A stretch of 64,000 nucleotides of DNA from Solibacillus faecavium (GCF_014836905.1 NZ_JACSPZ010000007.1:62001-126000), one strand, 5' to 3'. Shown: positions 8,918 through 16,771, counted from the first letter of the stretch. Made by a program: numbers and translations. The notes: a model not told the origin generated them from the letters alone.

Positions 8918-9475
8918 ATGTATAACCTTGAAAAAGAGAGTCATTATGATGAGGAGTATTTTCCAACTCATAAAGAAGAAGGACATTGCAAAGGTAACTG
9001 CCATAACGGAAAAAATAAAGGTGCTTGTGTCGAAGAAGTTCTTGAAGCAATTTTAAAAGCGCAAAGAAAAGTTGAGAAAGAACATGAGAAGAAGTGTTCT
9101 TCCTGTGATGAATCATTTGAAGAACTTTTAGAAGAGCCTAAAAAGTTTAATAAAAATACAATCCCGTTTATTTTGTATTGTGGATGTTCGCCATTTAAAG
9201 CGGAAGGGGTAGCTGCTTGTCCGGTAGGATTGAAGGATAAGAAGTTCGTATGTATTACTAGCTTTGTTTTCAAAATTAGGGAGTTAAAAGGCAATTGCGC
9301 TGAATTGGAACTTCTAACATTTAAACCAAAAAGAGACCGATGCGGAAAGATCCATAGCCCTTGTGATCAAATCAATCATCAGTATGTTGACGATCTAATG
9401 AAAACAGGGATTTGCATCACTGTTGATTTATCCTGCTTCTGTGCCATTTCAACATTGCCTGCTGTACGACTATAG
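8918..9475 (+). CDS. CotY/CotZ-like spore coat or exosporium protein
   Basis: A 185-residue Cys-rich protein with ATG at 8918, 8 bases after GAGGAG. The N-terminal 60 residues are His/Lys/Glu-rich with CKGNC and CSSC pairs. The C-terminal half matches the CotY/CotZ/ExsY pattern: a beta-rich region, a spaced Cys in LKGNCAELELLTF, and the diagnostic ending TGICITVDLSCFCAISTLPA. Those proteins self-assemble through disulphides into the outer coat or exosporium basal layer. A sigma-K-like box upstream and the convergent actin-like gene pair place it in a spore-surface cluster. It is longer than B. subtilis CotZ because of the N-terminal extension. Confidence 0.82.
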   Translation: MYNLEKESHYDEEYFPTHKEEGHCKGNCHNGKNKGACVEEVLEAILKAQRKVEKEHEKKCSSCDESFEELLEEPKKFNKNTIPFILYCGCSPFKAEGVAACPVGLKDKKFVCITSFVFKIRELKGNCAELELLTFKPKRDRCGKIHSPCDQINHQYVDDLMKTGICITVDLSCFCAISTLPAVRL

Positions 9476-9494
9476 AATCCTTTATGGTCTTATA

Positions 9495-9525
9495 ATAGGT
9501 GAACTCCCCCCTCAAGTTCACCTAT
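9495..9525. terminator. Bidirectional terminator between the CotZ-like gene and the ParM-type operon
   Basis: An 11-bp perfect stem (ATAGGTGAACT, 9495-9505, with AGTTCACCTAT, 9515-9525) separates two convergent transcription units. Confidence 0.75.
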
Positions 9526-9530
9526 ATTAT

Positions 9531-9896
9531 TTATCCTCCAAAAACCTCCAGAATATCATCAACTTCCTTTAAATCTAATTCGGTTGTTTTTGGCTGTGCA
9601 CTTTTCTTTGGATTGCTTACATAGGCTTTATTTAATTGATTACCCTGCAACATTTGTTTGATTTCGGCTAATTCCATTAATATATCTTTATTTGATTCCC
9701 TTTTTTTATTTGGGTGAAAATATTCAGTAAGAGCAGATAATACTAAATGAATGAGGGTCTGATTTTCGGTATGGTATTCAATTTGATTGAAGATTTCTGT
9801 TGAAACTTCCACTGTCTCACCATTTTTAACATCAATAAAATGTGATGGAACTGTTAGTGCTGTATGATTAAAGTAATCTGTATATAATTTAGCCAT
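9531..9896 (-). CDS. Small partner protein of the actin-like ATPase (ParR-like position)
   Basis: The product has 121 residues, starting MAKLYTDYFNHTALTVPSHF. GAGGTG lies 6 bases before this ATG. The first 60 residues look folded with mixed helix and strand; the middle is Lys/Asn/Gln-rich and probably flexible. The last 15 residues, ELDLKEVDDILEVFGG, form an acidic amphipathic helix. ParR-type adaptors contact ParM through a C-terminal helix, so the layout and gene order (parM then parR) are suggestive. I do not see a clear ribbon-helix-helix motif, and DNA binding is unproven. It starts 11 bases after the ATPase stop, so the two are one operon. Confidence 0.6.
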   Translation of the reverse strand: MAKLYTDYFNHTALTVPSHFIDVKNGETVEVSTEIFNQIEYHTENQTLIHLVLSALTEYFHPNKKRESNKDILMELAEIKQMLQGNQLNKAYVSNPKKSAQPKTTELDLKEVDDILEVFGG

Positions 9897-9907
9897 TTCC
9901 ATCACCT

Positions 9908-11095
9908 CTAACTTCTCGTGGAGAGGAGGTTTTCATTTTCTTGTTCTATTTTTATTTGCTTCATTTTTGCAAGAATCATTAAGCCTTGAACATTTAATTT
10001 TTCCATATTTTCAGGGAATGTTAATTGGATTGGTCGTCCTCTATCAGCCCAGCGAACAGCAACTTCCTGGATTTGCTTCTGTGCTAGTTTGGCTGCACCC
10101 CCGACTGCAATATATCGCGTAGCTCCTTTAATCTCGCTTGAACTGCTTCTAACACGATCAAAGTATTCCAAGTACTTTATGGCCATGGATTTTAACTGTG
10201 GAATTATATATTTACTTATATCTTTTCTAACACCTGCAAAAGGCTCCACATACCATTCTGATTGTCCTGCAGCCAGTTTTTCTTCTAATTCCGCACGTGA
10301 ATCAAATTTATATAATTCATTTTTACTTACCTTTTGAATAATATTATCGAGAAATTGATTGATGCCAAATGTTTCTCCTTCTACAGAAGCAACTGGTTTA
10401 TTATTCTTAATTCCAACAAAATCAACAGAATCTCCACCTAGATCGCCAATAATAATCCCTTTCTGTGAATCCTTCACTAGATCATCATCTTTGATTACCA
10501 GCGTTTCTTGATCTCGTGTTAATCCAAGATAAGCACAAGCACCTTCCGCACCGATAATGACATCTTCCACATACAATTTGACTGTTAATTCTTTCGGTTC
10601 TGCAATACCTGGTACCTTATGAAAAATTACTGTATGTGTTCCGATTAAGCGTTGTCTAAATTTATCTTTCATTTCCTTATATTGAGTAGTTGGCAGTGAT
10701 ACGGCTAGTTGATCAATGTGATAGTGTATTTCAGTTTCGTTAGGATTTGTGCAAATAGCGTGAAATGCAGCTAGACCAAATAAGAGAATATAAGTACGAT
10801 CTTCGTCCACTTTTTGATTATTAAATCCGGTTAAACTTACATCGCGTTGTTTAGTGGCTGCCTTACCAATATAGTATATTTCCCTTTTGTCGATAATGGC
10901 ATGGCTTTTGAGTTCAATGATAAGATTTTCCTCAAATTTTATATCTCCTTCATCATAAGGTTTTTCATAGAACCCTTCATCATATAAAGAGATTGCATTT
11001 GGTAGCTGGTAATCCAAATAATATCCGTCATCGGATGACAAAGCTTTATACCAGCTATTCCCGCAATCAACCGCAAGAAAGTTTTTCCCGTCCAT
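9908..11095 (-). CDS. Actin-like ATPase of the ParM/Alp family
   Basis: A 395-residue actin-fold protein. Phosphate-1 motif: VDCGNSWYK (Asp10, Gly12, Lys17). Phosphate-2 motif: GDLGGDSVDFVG. Adenosine motif: YIAVGGAAKLA near the C-terminus. The pattern fits the ALP/ParM family of filament-forming ATPases known from plasmid segregation in Bacillus. The ATG at 11093-11095 is chosen because AGAGGTGA precedes it; a GTG four codons earlier has no spacing to a ribosome binding site. No replication, mobilisation or transposon gene is nearby. The neighbours are spore-coat-type genes, and a sigma-E-like -10 lies upstream. A sporulation role is inference. Confidence 0.82.
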   Translation of the reverse strand: MDGKNFLAVDCGNSWYKALSSDDGYYLDYQLPNAISLYDEGFYEKPYDEGDIKFEENLIIELKSHAIIDKREIYYIGKAATKQRDVSLTGFNNQKVDEDRTYILLFGLAAFHAICTNPNETEIHYHIDQLAVSLPTTQYKEMKDKFRQRLIGTHTVIFHKVPGIAEPKELTVKLYVEDVIIGAEGACAYLGLTRDQETLVIKDDDLVKDSQKGIIIGDLGGDSVDFVGIKNNKPVASVEGETFGINQFLDNIIQKVSKNELYKFDSRAELEEKLAAGQSEWYVEPFAGVRKDISKYIIPQLKSMAIKYLEYFDRVRSSSSEIKGATRYIAVGGAAKLAQKQIQEVAVRWADRGRPIQLTFPENMEKLNVQGLMILAKMKQIKIEQENENLLSTRS

Positions 11096-11117
11096 TTTCT
11101 CACTCACCTCTCTTTCA

Positions 11118-11125
11118 ATTGTATG
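11118..11125 (-). promoter_or_regulatory. Sigma-E-like -10 box upstream of the actin-like gene
   Basis: On the minus strand CATACAAT matches the sigma-E -10 pattern CATACAnT exactly. No strong -35 is visible, and the box is close to the ribosome binding site, so this is tentative. Confidence 0.35.
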
Positions 11126-11130
11126 CAGAG

Positions 11131-11204
11131 CAATAGCCCATTCGTGCCTGTACTATTTAATTTCATGCTTAATATGATTTTAGGCAATAGCCCAAAGGAT
11201 GGGC
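11131..11204. repeat. Direct repeats and hairpin in the divergent intergenic region
   Basis: CAATAGCCCA occurs at 11131-11140 and 11185-11194. The second copy runs into a hairpin, GCCCA-AAGGA-TGGGC (11190-11204). The region separates the minus-strand actin-like operon from the plus-strand SPOCS-like genes and could hold shared regulatory sites. Confidence 0.5.
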
Positions 11205-11214
11205 ATTTAGCCCG

Positions 11215-11223
11215 CATATGATG
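11215..11223 (+). promoter_or_regulatory. Sigma-K-like -10 box upstream of the first SPOCS-like gene
   Basis: CATATGATG differs at one position from CATAnnnTA and lies 28 bases before the start codon. There is no clear AC at -35. Confidence 0.3.
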
Positions 11224-11250
11224 CACTAATTGAAATTTAGGAGGGGCAAG

Positions 11251-12009
11251 ATGTACGAAGATAAAAAAAACGATGTATGTGATTTCCCATTAAACTTAAG
11301 TGAATGTGATAATAAACCTCATAAACCCAATGTAAGTATAGGGAAAATATATACGAAAGTACCTGTTGTATTAGCTGAACTCACTCTTCAAGTAAATTTA
11401 GATGCCTGTATTAAATTTCCTACGCATGTCTTGGAAATAAAAGATGTTAAAAAACAGATTAAATTAGTACAATGCAGGTTACTTTTACCAACGAATAAAT
11501 TATTCGTTAAAGGGTTTGTACGAAAAAATATTCAATACGCGAGCCCAAATTTAGAACCGGATTGTAATTTAAAATCGATTTCTTCCAGTATAAATTCGTT
11601 AACGGTGGATATTCCTTTTAGCTGTGTAACTGAAATCAAACATTATTTGAGAAAACCTGTTCAGCCTGCAGTCAACAAACGGAGTGAATTCGACTTTTTG
11701 ATTTCGGATTCATTGCCAAGTGGTTTTCCGGAAAAAGATGAATTTCTATCAAGTGATTTATCTCAATTTCATCAAAACTCCACTCAATATTACAATGAAT
11801 TACCATTTTGCGAGTTAGTTTCAAGTAATATTATTGAATGGGATGAGGCAATTAATCGGTCTCCCTTGCCAAAGAATGCTCCTATTGGTGAAGGGGTCTT
11901 TACTCAAGTTGAAGAAAAGATGGTCGTTGATATAACGTTAAAAGTACTTCAAAATCAGCAAATTCGGGTGTCCTCAACAACAAACGATGATTGTGATGAC
12001 TATTGTTAA
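11251..12009 (+). CDS. SPOCS/CsxC-like probable spore-surface protein 1
   Basis: This 252-residue protein starts MYEDKKNDVCDFPL, with AGGAGG 6 bases upstream. Residues about 35-110 contain VPVVLAELTLQVNLDACIKF, VLEIKDVKKQIKLVQCRLLL and KLFVKGFVRKNIQYAS. The last segment is the hallmark of SPOCS-type (DUF3794-related) and CsxC-like proteins of spore-formers. The C-terminal end, EKMVVDITLKVLQNQQIRV, is nearly the same as in the gene at 14160. There is no signal peptide or membrane segment, as expected for a mother-cell protein assembled on the spore. The family name is from memory, and its exact function is unknown. It ends in a small Asp/Cys tail. Confidence 0.65.
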   Translation: MYEDKKNDVCDFPLNLSECDNKPHKPNVSIGKIYTKVPVVLAELTLQVNLDACIKFPTHVLEIKDVKKQIKLVQCRLLLPTNKLFVKGFVRKNIQYASPNLEPDCNLKSISSSINSLTVDIPFSCVTEIKHYLRKPVQPAVNKRSEFDFLISDSLPSGFPEKDEFLSSDLSQFHQNSTQYYNELPFCELVSSNIIEWDEAINRSPLPKNAPIGEGVFTQVEEKMVVDITLKVLQNQQIRVSSTTNDDCDDYC

Positions 12010-12112
12010 GCACTTACTCCAGCAATATGAATTTTTAAATTTCACTACTGTATATTTAATGGAGTAAAAGGGATTTTAGTCTTTCTAAAGGAGGGGAAAG
12101 GAGGGAATGTTT

Positions 12113-12139
12113 ATGAGCATTCCTTCCATTAAGCGATGA
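12113..12139 (+). CDS. Eight-codon leader ORF overlapping the next start codon
   Basis: ATG at 12113 follows AAAGGAGGG (12097-12105) by 7 bases and encodes MSIPSIKR. Its TGA stop (12137-12139) overlaps the ATG of the next gene (12136-12138) as ATGA. The next gene has no ribosome binding site of its own and an in-frame stop immediately upstream, so translational coupling through this leader is the simplest reading. A second AAAGGAGG lies at 12088-12095. Confidence 0.5.
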   Translation: MSIPSIKR

Positions 12140-13860
12140 ATAATTTTCGAAATCCATATGTAGACCCCGACTCATTTCAAAATAAGGTTTATGATAATTA
12201 TAAAAATCAAACTATTCCCCAGGACATTCATTTCTCTTTTAACAATCAGGGAGAATTCGAAGAGCGGAAAACCCAGCATAGTCGAAAAAATAAACAAGCT
12301 GATAAAATCCTAAAAAATGCCATCTATATAAATAATCAATTAGAAAGCATAACGGACCCAAAACCGGTTATGTTTTCACCACCTAAAGTTGACTCCATAC
12401 AAAACCCTTTAAATGAAGATCCTGTAGATAAGTTAATAGTTAATAATAATCAAAATAAAAAAACAGAAAATGAAAAAATGGACAAGAAAGATGTAGTTTC
12501 CGATTTATTCGAGGAATTTTCTAATATGCTTGAAGATAATCCTTCTATACAAGAAGAATTTACAACTAATCAGGAAAATCCATTTGATAATGATACTGCA
12601 TTAATTACGCAGGAAAGCACATCTATGCCTGAAAATAAATTAGCTGTTGATAACAATAATGCGGATACTGAAAACAGTGTTCAAACAAAAAACGAAAATT
12701 CCAGAATGCTATTTGCTGAATTTCATTCGATGCTAGATAAGCGTAACAATGATTTAATATCTGAAGAGGAGAATAATAAATCATTCAATAATAAAGACAC
12801 TATTGATGAAAAAGTGCTCCTCATGTTTTTAGAAAATGATGAGATGCAAGAAGAAGACTTGTATAGTGATAGGAATGAAGAAAATATGGATGCGTTAAAT
12901 GAAATTACCGATCCTATTGAAGAAAAATTCCTAACTATGCTTTCAGAAAATGATGAATTGCAGGAAGAAAATCAGGACATCACCATGTTTGAAGAAGAGG
13001 TTGATGAATTGAATGAAACTGCCGACCTTATTGAAGAAAAATTTCTCACCATGCTTACAGAAAGTGATGAATTGCAGGGGAAAAAGAGCGATGAATTACT
13101 TGAAAAAAAGCAAGACAATCAAATGAATGAAGAAGATATTAGTGAATTGAATGAAACTACTGAAACTATTGAAGATGAATATTTTACTATGCTTACAGAA
13201 AGCGATGAGCTGCAAGAAGAAAAGCAAGACAGTTTATTTCCAAGCTTGGAAGAGAAAAAATCTGGTGAAAAAGAAGCTTTATCAAATTTTAGGGACATCC
13301 ATTTTATTAATAATATTGATAAGAGAAATACAGCAACTGTAAAGATGAAAGTATTACTGTCTAGATTGGAAACAGAAATAGATATTGTCGAAACAGTTAA
13401 ATTGTTAAGGCCAATTGAAAATATAGGAAAAGTTGAATGGTCCATACAATCTCTTGATTGTAAAGTTGTATTACCTTCAAAAACAGTCTTTCTAAAAGGT
13501 GAATTCGTCGCAGATATTGAATTTAGCAACAAAGGATTGGGAAGTAGAATACAATCAATTAAAGTCTCTATTCCATGGTCCAAAACATCAAGTATTAATT
13601 GGTTAGCCGTCCCGGATTACCCTCATAGTAGCCAAAATGAATTTCAGTTCCAATCTCATAATGAACATACATCCAGTTTCCATTATGAATCTCACCATAA
13701 ATTTTCAGAACCTATTCATAGTCATTTAAAACAAACTGATTTTGTTTGGCACCAAGAATTAAATTCAAAAGATAAGCATCTTCAAGTGAATGGTGTTGCT
13801 CAATTGTCTATTGATTTTGTGCAGGAACAATATATAGAACTGGATTGCTACTCGAAATGA
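12136..13860 (+). CDS. Acidic repeat protein with C-terminal SPOCS-like domain
   Basis: 574 residues, very acidic. The N-terminal 120 residues are Asn/Gln/Lys-rich. Residues about 120-375 hold degenerate repeats built on EEKFLTML-ESDELQEE: clear copies begin near DNA 12805, 12916, 13030 and 13165, and weaker ones lie earlier (EEFSNMLEDN, AEFHSMLDKR). Residues about 395-574 form a SPOCS-like domain (KVVLPSKTVFLKGEFVADIE) with a His/Ser-rich insertion. The architecture resembles a spore-coat scaffold with a repeat arm. The start is forced by the stop codon just upstream, and translation is probably coupled to the leader at 12113. It is probably cotranscribed with the gene at 11251. Confidence 0.65.
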   Translation: MNNFRNPYVDPDSFQNKVYDNYKNQTIPQDIHFSFNNQGEFEERKTQHSRKNKQADKILKNAIYINNQLESITDPKPVMFSPPKVDSIQNPLNEDPVDKLIVNNNQNKKTENEKMDKKDVVSDLFEEFSNMLEDNPSIQEEFTTNQENPFDNDTALITQESTSMPENKLAVDNNNADTENSVQTKNENSRMLFAEFHSMLDKRNNDLISEEENNKSFNNKDTIDEKVLLMFLENDEMQEEDLYSDRNEENMDALNEITDPIEEKFLTMLSENDELQEENQDITMFEEEVDELNETADLIEEKFLTMLTESDELQGKKSDELLEKKQDNQMNEEDISELNETTETIEDEYFTMLTESDELQEEKQDSLFPSLEEKKSGEKEALSNFRDIHFINNIDKRNTATVKMKVLLSRLETEIDIVETVKLLRPIENIGKVEWSIQSLDCKVVLPSKTVFLKGEFVADIEFSNKGLGSRIQSIKVSIPWSKTSSINWLAVPDYPHSSQNEFQFQSHNEHTSSFHYESHHKFSEPIHSHLKQTDFVWHQELNSKDKHLQVNGVAQLSIDFVQEQYIELDCYSK

Positions 13861-13878
13861 CATTGAGTAGCTTTTTTT
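13847..13878 (+). terminator. Terminator overlapping the end of the acidic repeat gene
   Basis: Arms GCTACTC (13847-13853) and GAGTAGC (13865-13871) are followed by seven T. The left arm lies inside the last codons of the gene. Confidence 0.75.
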
Positions 13879-13912
13879 ATGGGGGAAGGAGGACAGGCTT
13901 TTTTTACATAAA

Positions 13913-13933
13913 AATGTGTTAATTTGACACATT
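13913..13933. promoter_or_regulatory. Perfect inverted repeat AATGTGT-N7-ACACATT
   Basis: A 7-bp perfect dyad lies in the 299-base gap before the third SPOCS-like gene, about 170 bases upstream of the sigma-K-like box there. It could be an operator (the TGTG-N9-CACA spacing is Crp/Fnr- or Rex-like only loosely). No gene is seen in this gap. Confidence 0.35.
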
Positions 13934-14103
13934 AAAAGCTTGGAATTTCAGTTAAGTATAATTCATTACAGACCATAAGAGCTTATTTCTAGAATCAAAA
14001 TTAGAGTGAAAAAGATTGACCTTAAGTTTAATGAATTACTAAAAGTTTTCCAAAATTGAATCATCTGACTATTTGACTGGCCTACGTCCTAAAATCATCC
14101 GTT

Positions 14104-14112
14104 CATATGTTA
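14104..14112 (+). promoter_or_regulatory. Sigma-K-like -10 box upstream of the third SPOCS-like gene
   Basis: CATATGTTA matches CATAnnnTA. An AC lies 18 bases upstream. The box is 47 bases before the start codon. Confidence 0.45.
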
Positions 14113-14159
14113 GGAATGTAGAGTGAATAACTCTAACAAAATTGAAAGGGGTTTAGATA

Positions 14160-14987
14160 ATGACAGATCAACATTATTCAAGTAATGATGGCTTTCCAAT
14201 GAAGGATAGCTATCCAAAACACGGAAAAGGTCAAAGCAAAGGGGAGGATCTTGGGGTCAAATCAAATCAACAAATTCCTGTAACTGATTCCGACGTAACT
14301 TTAGTTACATCTCCACTACCAACACCTACTTTTAAAGTTCCAGTAGTACTTGCAGAGCGAACTCTTCAAATTGTCGTAGAATCAGATATTTCACTTTATC
14401 CGCCAGCTACGGAGATTAAAAGAGTTAAAAAACATGTATTTTTAGATCAAGTTAAATTAGTACCAGTAGAATTCGCACCAATTGGTACAACTGGCTTTTT
14501 CACAGTTACAAGAGCGAAATTATTTGTAGGAGGACATATTCGTAAAAATATTGAATATGCTTCAGCAGATTACAATGCACCACTACAAGATCGAATCGCA
14601 AATGTTCGATTCTCAGGTTTTGCAGAGTTAACAGCTGGTGATTTCATAAATCCACCTATCTTTGGTGTATCAGAAAATGCAGAATCTAATTTCGTTAATG
14701 AAAAAACTCAAATGGATGCTCGTTTGGATAAATACTTCTTCCAAAACCTTGTGAGATACAATGAGCAACCATACGGTGAGTTACTTGCTGCCAACTTCTT
14801 TGAACTTGATTTTTCACCGCACTCCACTTATCATGATGGATCTTTCCACACATTGCGTGAAAAAATTGTACTTGACCTTACTTTAAAAGTATTACAAGTT
14901 CAACAAATTAACGTGCCTGGTGGTGGCGTTGTATCAGTAGTTCCTGACCTTCTTCCTGGTATCACTCCTCCTCCTGCAGCAGAATAA
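14160..14987 (+). CDS. SPOCS/CsxC-like probable spore-surface protein 3
   Basis: A 275-residue protein paralogous to the one at 11251. The shared core reads VPVVLAERTLQIVVESD, then PATEIKRVKKHVFLDQVKLV, then AKLFVGGHIRKNIEYAS, and the conserved end is EKIVLDLTLKVLQVQQINV. It is a closer match to CsxC-like proteins than its neighbours. The N-terminal 60 residues are polar and the C-terminus is Pro-rich. There is no signal peptide. AAAGGGG lies before the ATG. It has its own sigma-K-like box and terminator, so it is probably transcribed separately in the mother cell. Codon choice (GCA, GTA, CAA preferred) looks like that of a highly expressed gene. Confidence 0.7.
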   Translation: MTDQHYSSNDGFPMKDSYPKHGKGQSKGEDLGVKSNQQIPVTDSDVTLVTSPLPTPTFKVPVVLAERTLQIVVESDISLYPPATEIKRVKKHVFLDQVKLVPVEFAPIGTTGFFTVTRAKLFVGGHIRKNIEYASADYNAPLQDRIANVRFSGFAELTAGDFINPPIFGVSENAESNFVNEKTQMDARLDKYFFQNLVRYNEQPYGELLAANFFELDFSPHSTYHDGSFHTLREKIVLDLTLKVLQVQQINVPGGGVVSVVPDLLPGITPPPAAE

Positions 14988-15009
14988 AAGTAAGTTAGTT
15001 TTTAAGAAG

Positions 15010-15046
15010 CATCCAAAGTCGTTTATGCGATTTTGGGTGTTTTTTT
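15010..15046 (+). terminator. Rho-independent terminator after the SPOCS-like gene
   Basis: A 12-bp stem (CATCCAAAGTCG with CGATTTTGGGTG, including G-T pairs) is followed by seven T. Confidence 0.8.
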
Positions 15047-15151
15047 GCTTGAAAAAGAAGGGGGTGGTTGATTAAATAAACTAACCTGCCTCTGAATGGA
15101 ATAAATAATTCAACCCATACTAAACTGATAAATTAAATTGTAGGTGAATTC

Positions 15152-16720
15152 ATGAAACGTAAAATAATAATTACGTTAATTTTTTTAATGTTTATCTGTA
15201 CCGTTCTTGTACTAGCAGTTTCTGTATCTCCTATCAAAGATTTGGATGATGTTTCAGTAAACTCAAGCGATAAACCCATTATTTTAATCGCTGTAGATTC
15301 ATTAATGAGTGATCCGTTACAAAAAGCAATTCAAGAAGGAAAAGCACCAGCCTTTGAATTTTTGATTAACAATGGACATTATAATCGGGAAATCATAAGC
15401 TCTTACCCGACGATGTCGGTCACTATTGATAGTACATTACTCACAGGCACTTATTCGGACCAACATAACATACCGGGGCTGATTTGGTTCAAAGAAGACG
15501 AAAATCGGATGATTAGTTATGGAAGCGGAATCGGTGAAATATGGAATAATGGGGTAAGAAATGTTGTCCGGGACAGTGTCATTCATCTCAATGAGAATCA
15601 TTTAAGTAAAAATGTCCAAACGATTCATGAAGAGATGGCAATTCGTAAACTGCCATCAGCTTCGATAAATGGTCTATTATACCGTGGAAGTTTTGAACAT
15701 CGACTAAACGTTCCGAGGCTCATAACAATGACTAAACTCTTACCAAAAGAAGTTAAAGTAAATGGACCCTCCTTATTTTCACTTGGAGCACTTTCACAAT
15801 ATAGCCCAGAAAATAACCGTCATAAATATGTATGGAACCGCCTGGGTGTTAATAACAAATTTACAGCTCAGGAAGTAAAATACTTAATCGAACAAAAGAA
15901 GTTACCACCCTTTACACTTGCTTATTTACCGGATGCGGATGCCTCTATCCATAAACATGGACCAGAGGATTTAAAGGGCATTGAAAAAGCAGATCAGGCA
16001 CTTCAAGAAATATTAAGTAGCTTCCCGTCCTGGGAGGAAGCTATTCAAAAGGCAACATGGGTTGTACTGGGGGACAGTGGCCAATCTTCCGTGGGCAAAG
16101 ATAAGGATCATTCTTTAATCGATTTAAATAAATTATTGAACAATTATACTTTTTGGGAAGGGAAAAAGAATGATGGTCAATTAGCAATAGCAGTTAATGA
16201 GCGGATGGCATACATTTATGTGAAAGATCCGCAGGTCAAAATTTTAGAAGTGGTGAGAAATTTAAAAGGTGAAGAACGTATTGGCTTTATTGCGTGGAAA
16301 GATGATCAAACAAACTATGTTGTAAACTCAGTCAGTGATGAGGAATTAACATTTTCACCAAATGGCAAGTATGTGGATGACTATGAGCAATCATGGCAGA
16401 TTGCCGGGAATACTTCTATCCTGGATTTGCAGCTGACTAATGAAGGACACATTCAGTATCAAGATTATCCGGATGCGCTTGCAAGGCTACATGGCGCGCT
16501 TCACTCACAACTTGGGCGTGTCATTATCGTGGATGCCAAACCTTCCTATGAATTTATAGAAAAGCATAGTCATGATCATGCAGGTGGCGGTGCACATGGC
16601 TCTCTTCATAGAGCAGATTCTATTGTTCCGATGATTGTTACAGGTACGAATGAATCTCCGCTACCCAATCGCCTTGTCGATGTGAAAAAGTGGATTCTTC
16701 AATTATTAGGGGATGACTAA
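15152..16720 (+). CDS. Exported alkaline-phosphatase-superfamily phosphodiesterase
   Basis: 522 residues. The N-terminus is a signal peptide or membrane anchor (residues 1-25, MKRKIIITLIFLMFICTVLV), so it acts outside the membrane. The catalytic domain fits type I phosphodiesterase/nucleotide pyrophosphatase (PF01663). Metal and nucleophile motifs are IAVDSLMSD, PTMSVTIDSTLLTG (Thr nucleophile), LPDADASIHKHGP, VLGDSGQSS and the late HAGGGAHGSLHRAD. It should hydrolyse phosphate mono- or diesters; the substrate is unknown. TAGGTGA precedes the ATG. It follows the SPOCS-like gene on the same strand after a terminator, so a sporulation role is possible but not shown. Confidence 0.8.
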   Translation: MKRKIIITLIFLMFICTVLVLAVSVSPIKDLDDVSVNSSDKPIILIAVDSLMSDPLQKAIQEGKAPAFEFLINNGHYNREIISSYPTMSVTIDSTLLTGTYSDQHNIPGLIWFKEDENRMISYGSGIGEIWNNGVRNVVRDSVIHLNENHLSKNVQTIHEEMAIRKLPSASINGLLYRGSFEHRLNVPRLITMTKLLPKEVKVNGPSLFSLGALSQYSPENNRHKYVWNRLGVNNKFTAQEVKYLIEQKKLPPFTLAYLPDADASIHKHGPEDLKGIEKADQALQEILSSFPSWEEAIQKATWVVLGDSGQSSVGKDKDHSLIDLNKLLNNYTFWEGKKNDGQLAIAVNERMAYIYVKDPQVKILEVVRNLKGEERIGFIAWKDDQTNYVVNSVSDEELTFSPNGKYVDDYEQSWQIAGNTSILDLQLTNEGHIQYQDYPDALARLHGALHSQLGRVIIVDAKPSYEFIEKHSHDHAGGGAHGSLHRADSIVPMIVTGTNESPLPNRLVDVKKWILQLLGDD

Positions 16721-16736
16721 CAATGTTTTTTGGTAG

Positions 16737-16771
16737 AGAACGAACTCCAGAAAAGGAATTCGTTCTTTTTT
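16737..16771 (+). terminator. Rho-independent terminator
   Basis: Arms AGAACGAACTCC and GGAATTCGTTCT (16737-16748 and 16755-16766) are followed by a T run. Confidence 0.8.

Noticed and set aside
9531-11204. Integrated plasmid partition locus with origin
   Set aside because: No rep gene, no iteron array beyond one 10-base pair, no mobilisation genes, and both sides are normal chromosomal-type genes.
13119-13583. 154-codon minus-strand frame in the acidic repeat gene
   Set aside because: Ser/Ile/Leu-rich antisense shadow of Asp/Glu-rich coding repeats, with no ribosome binding site.
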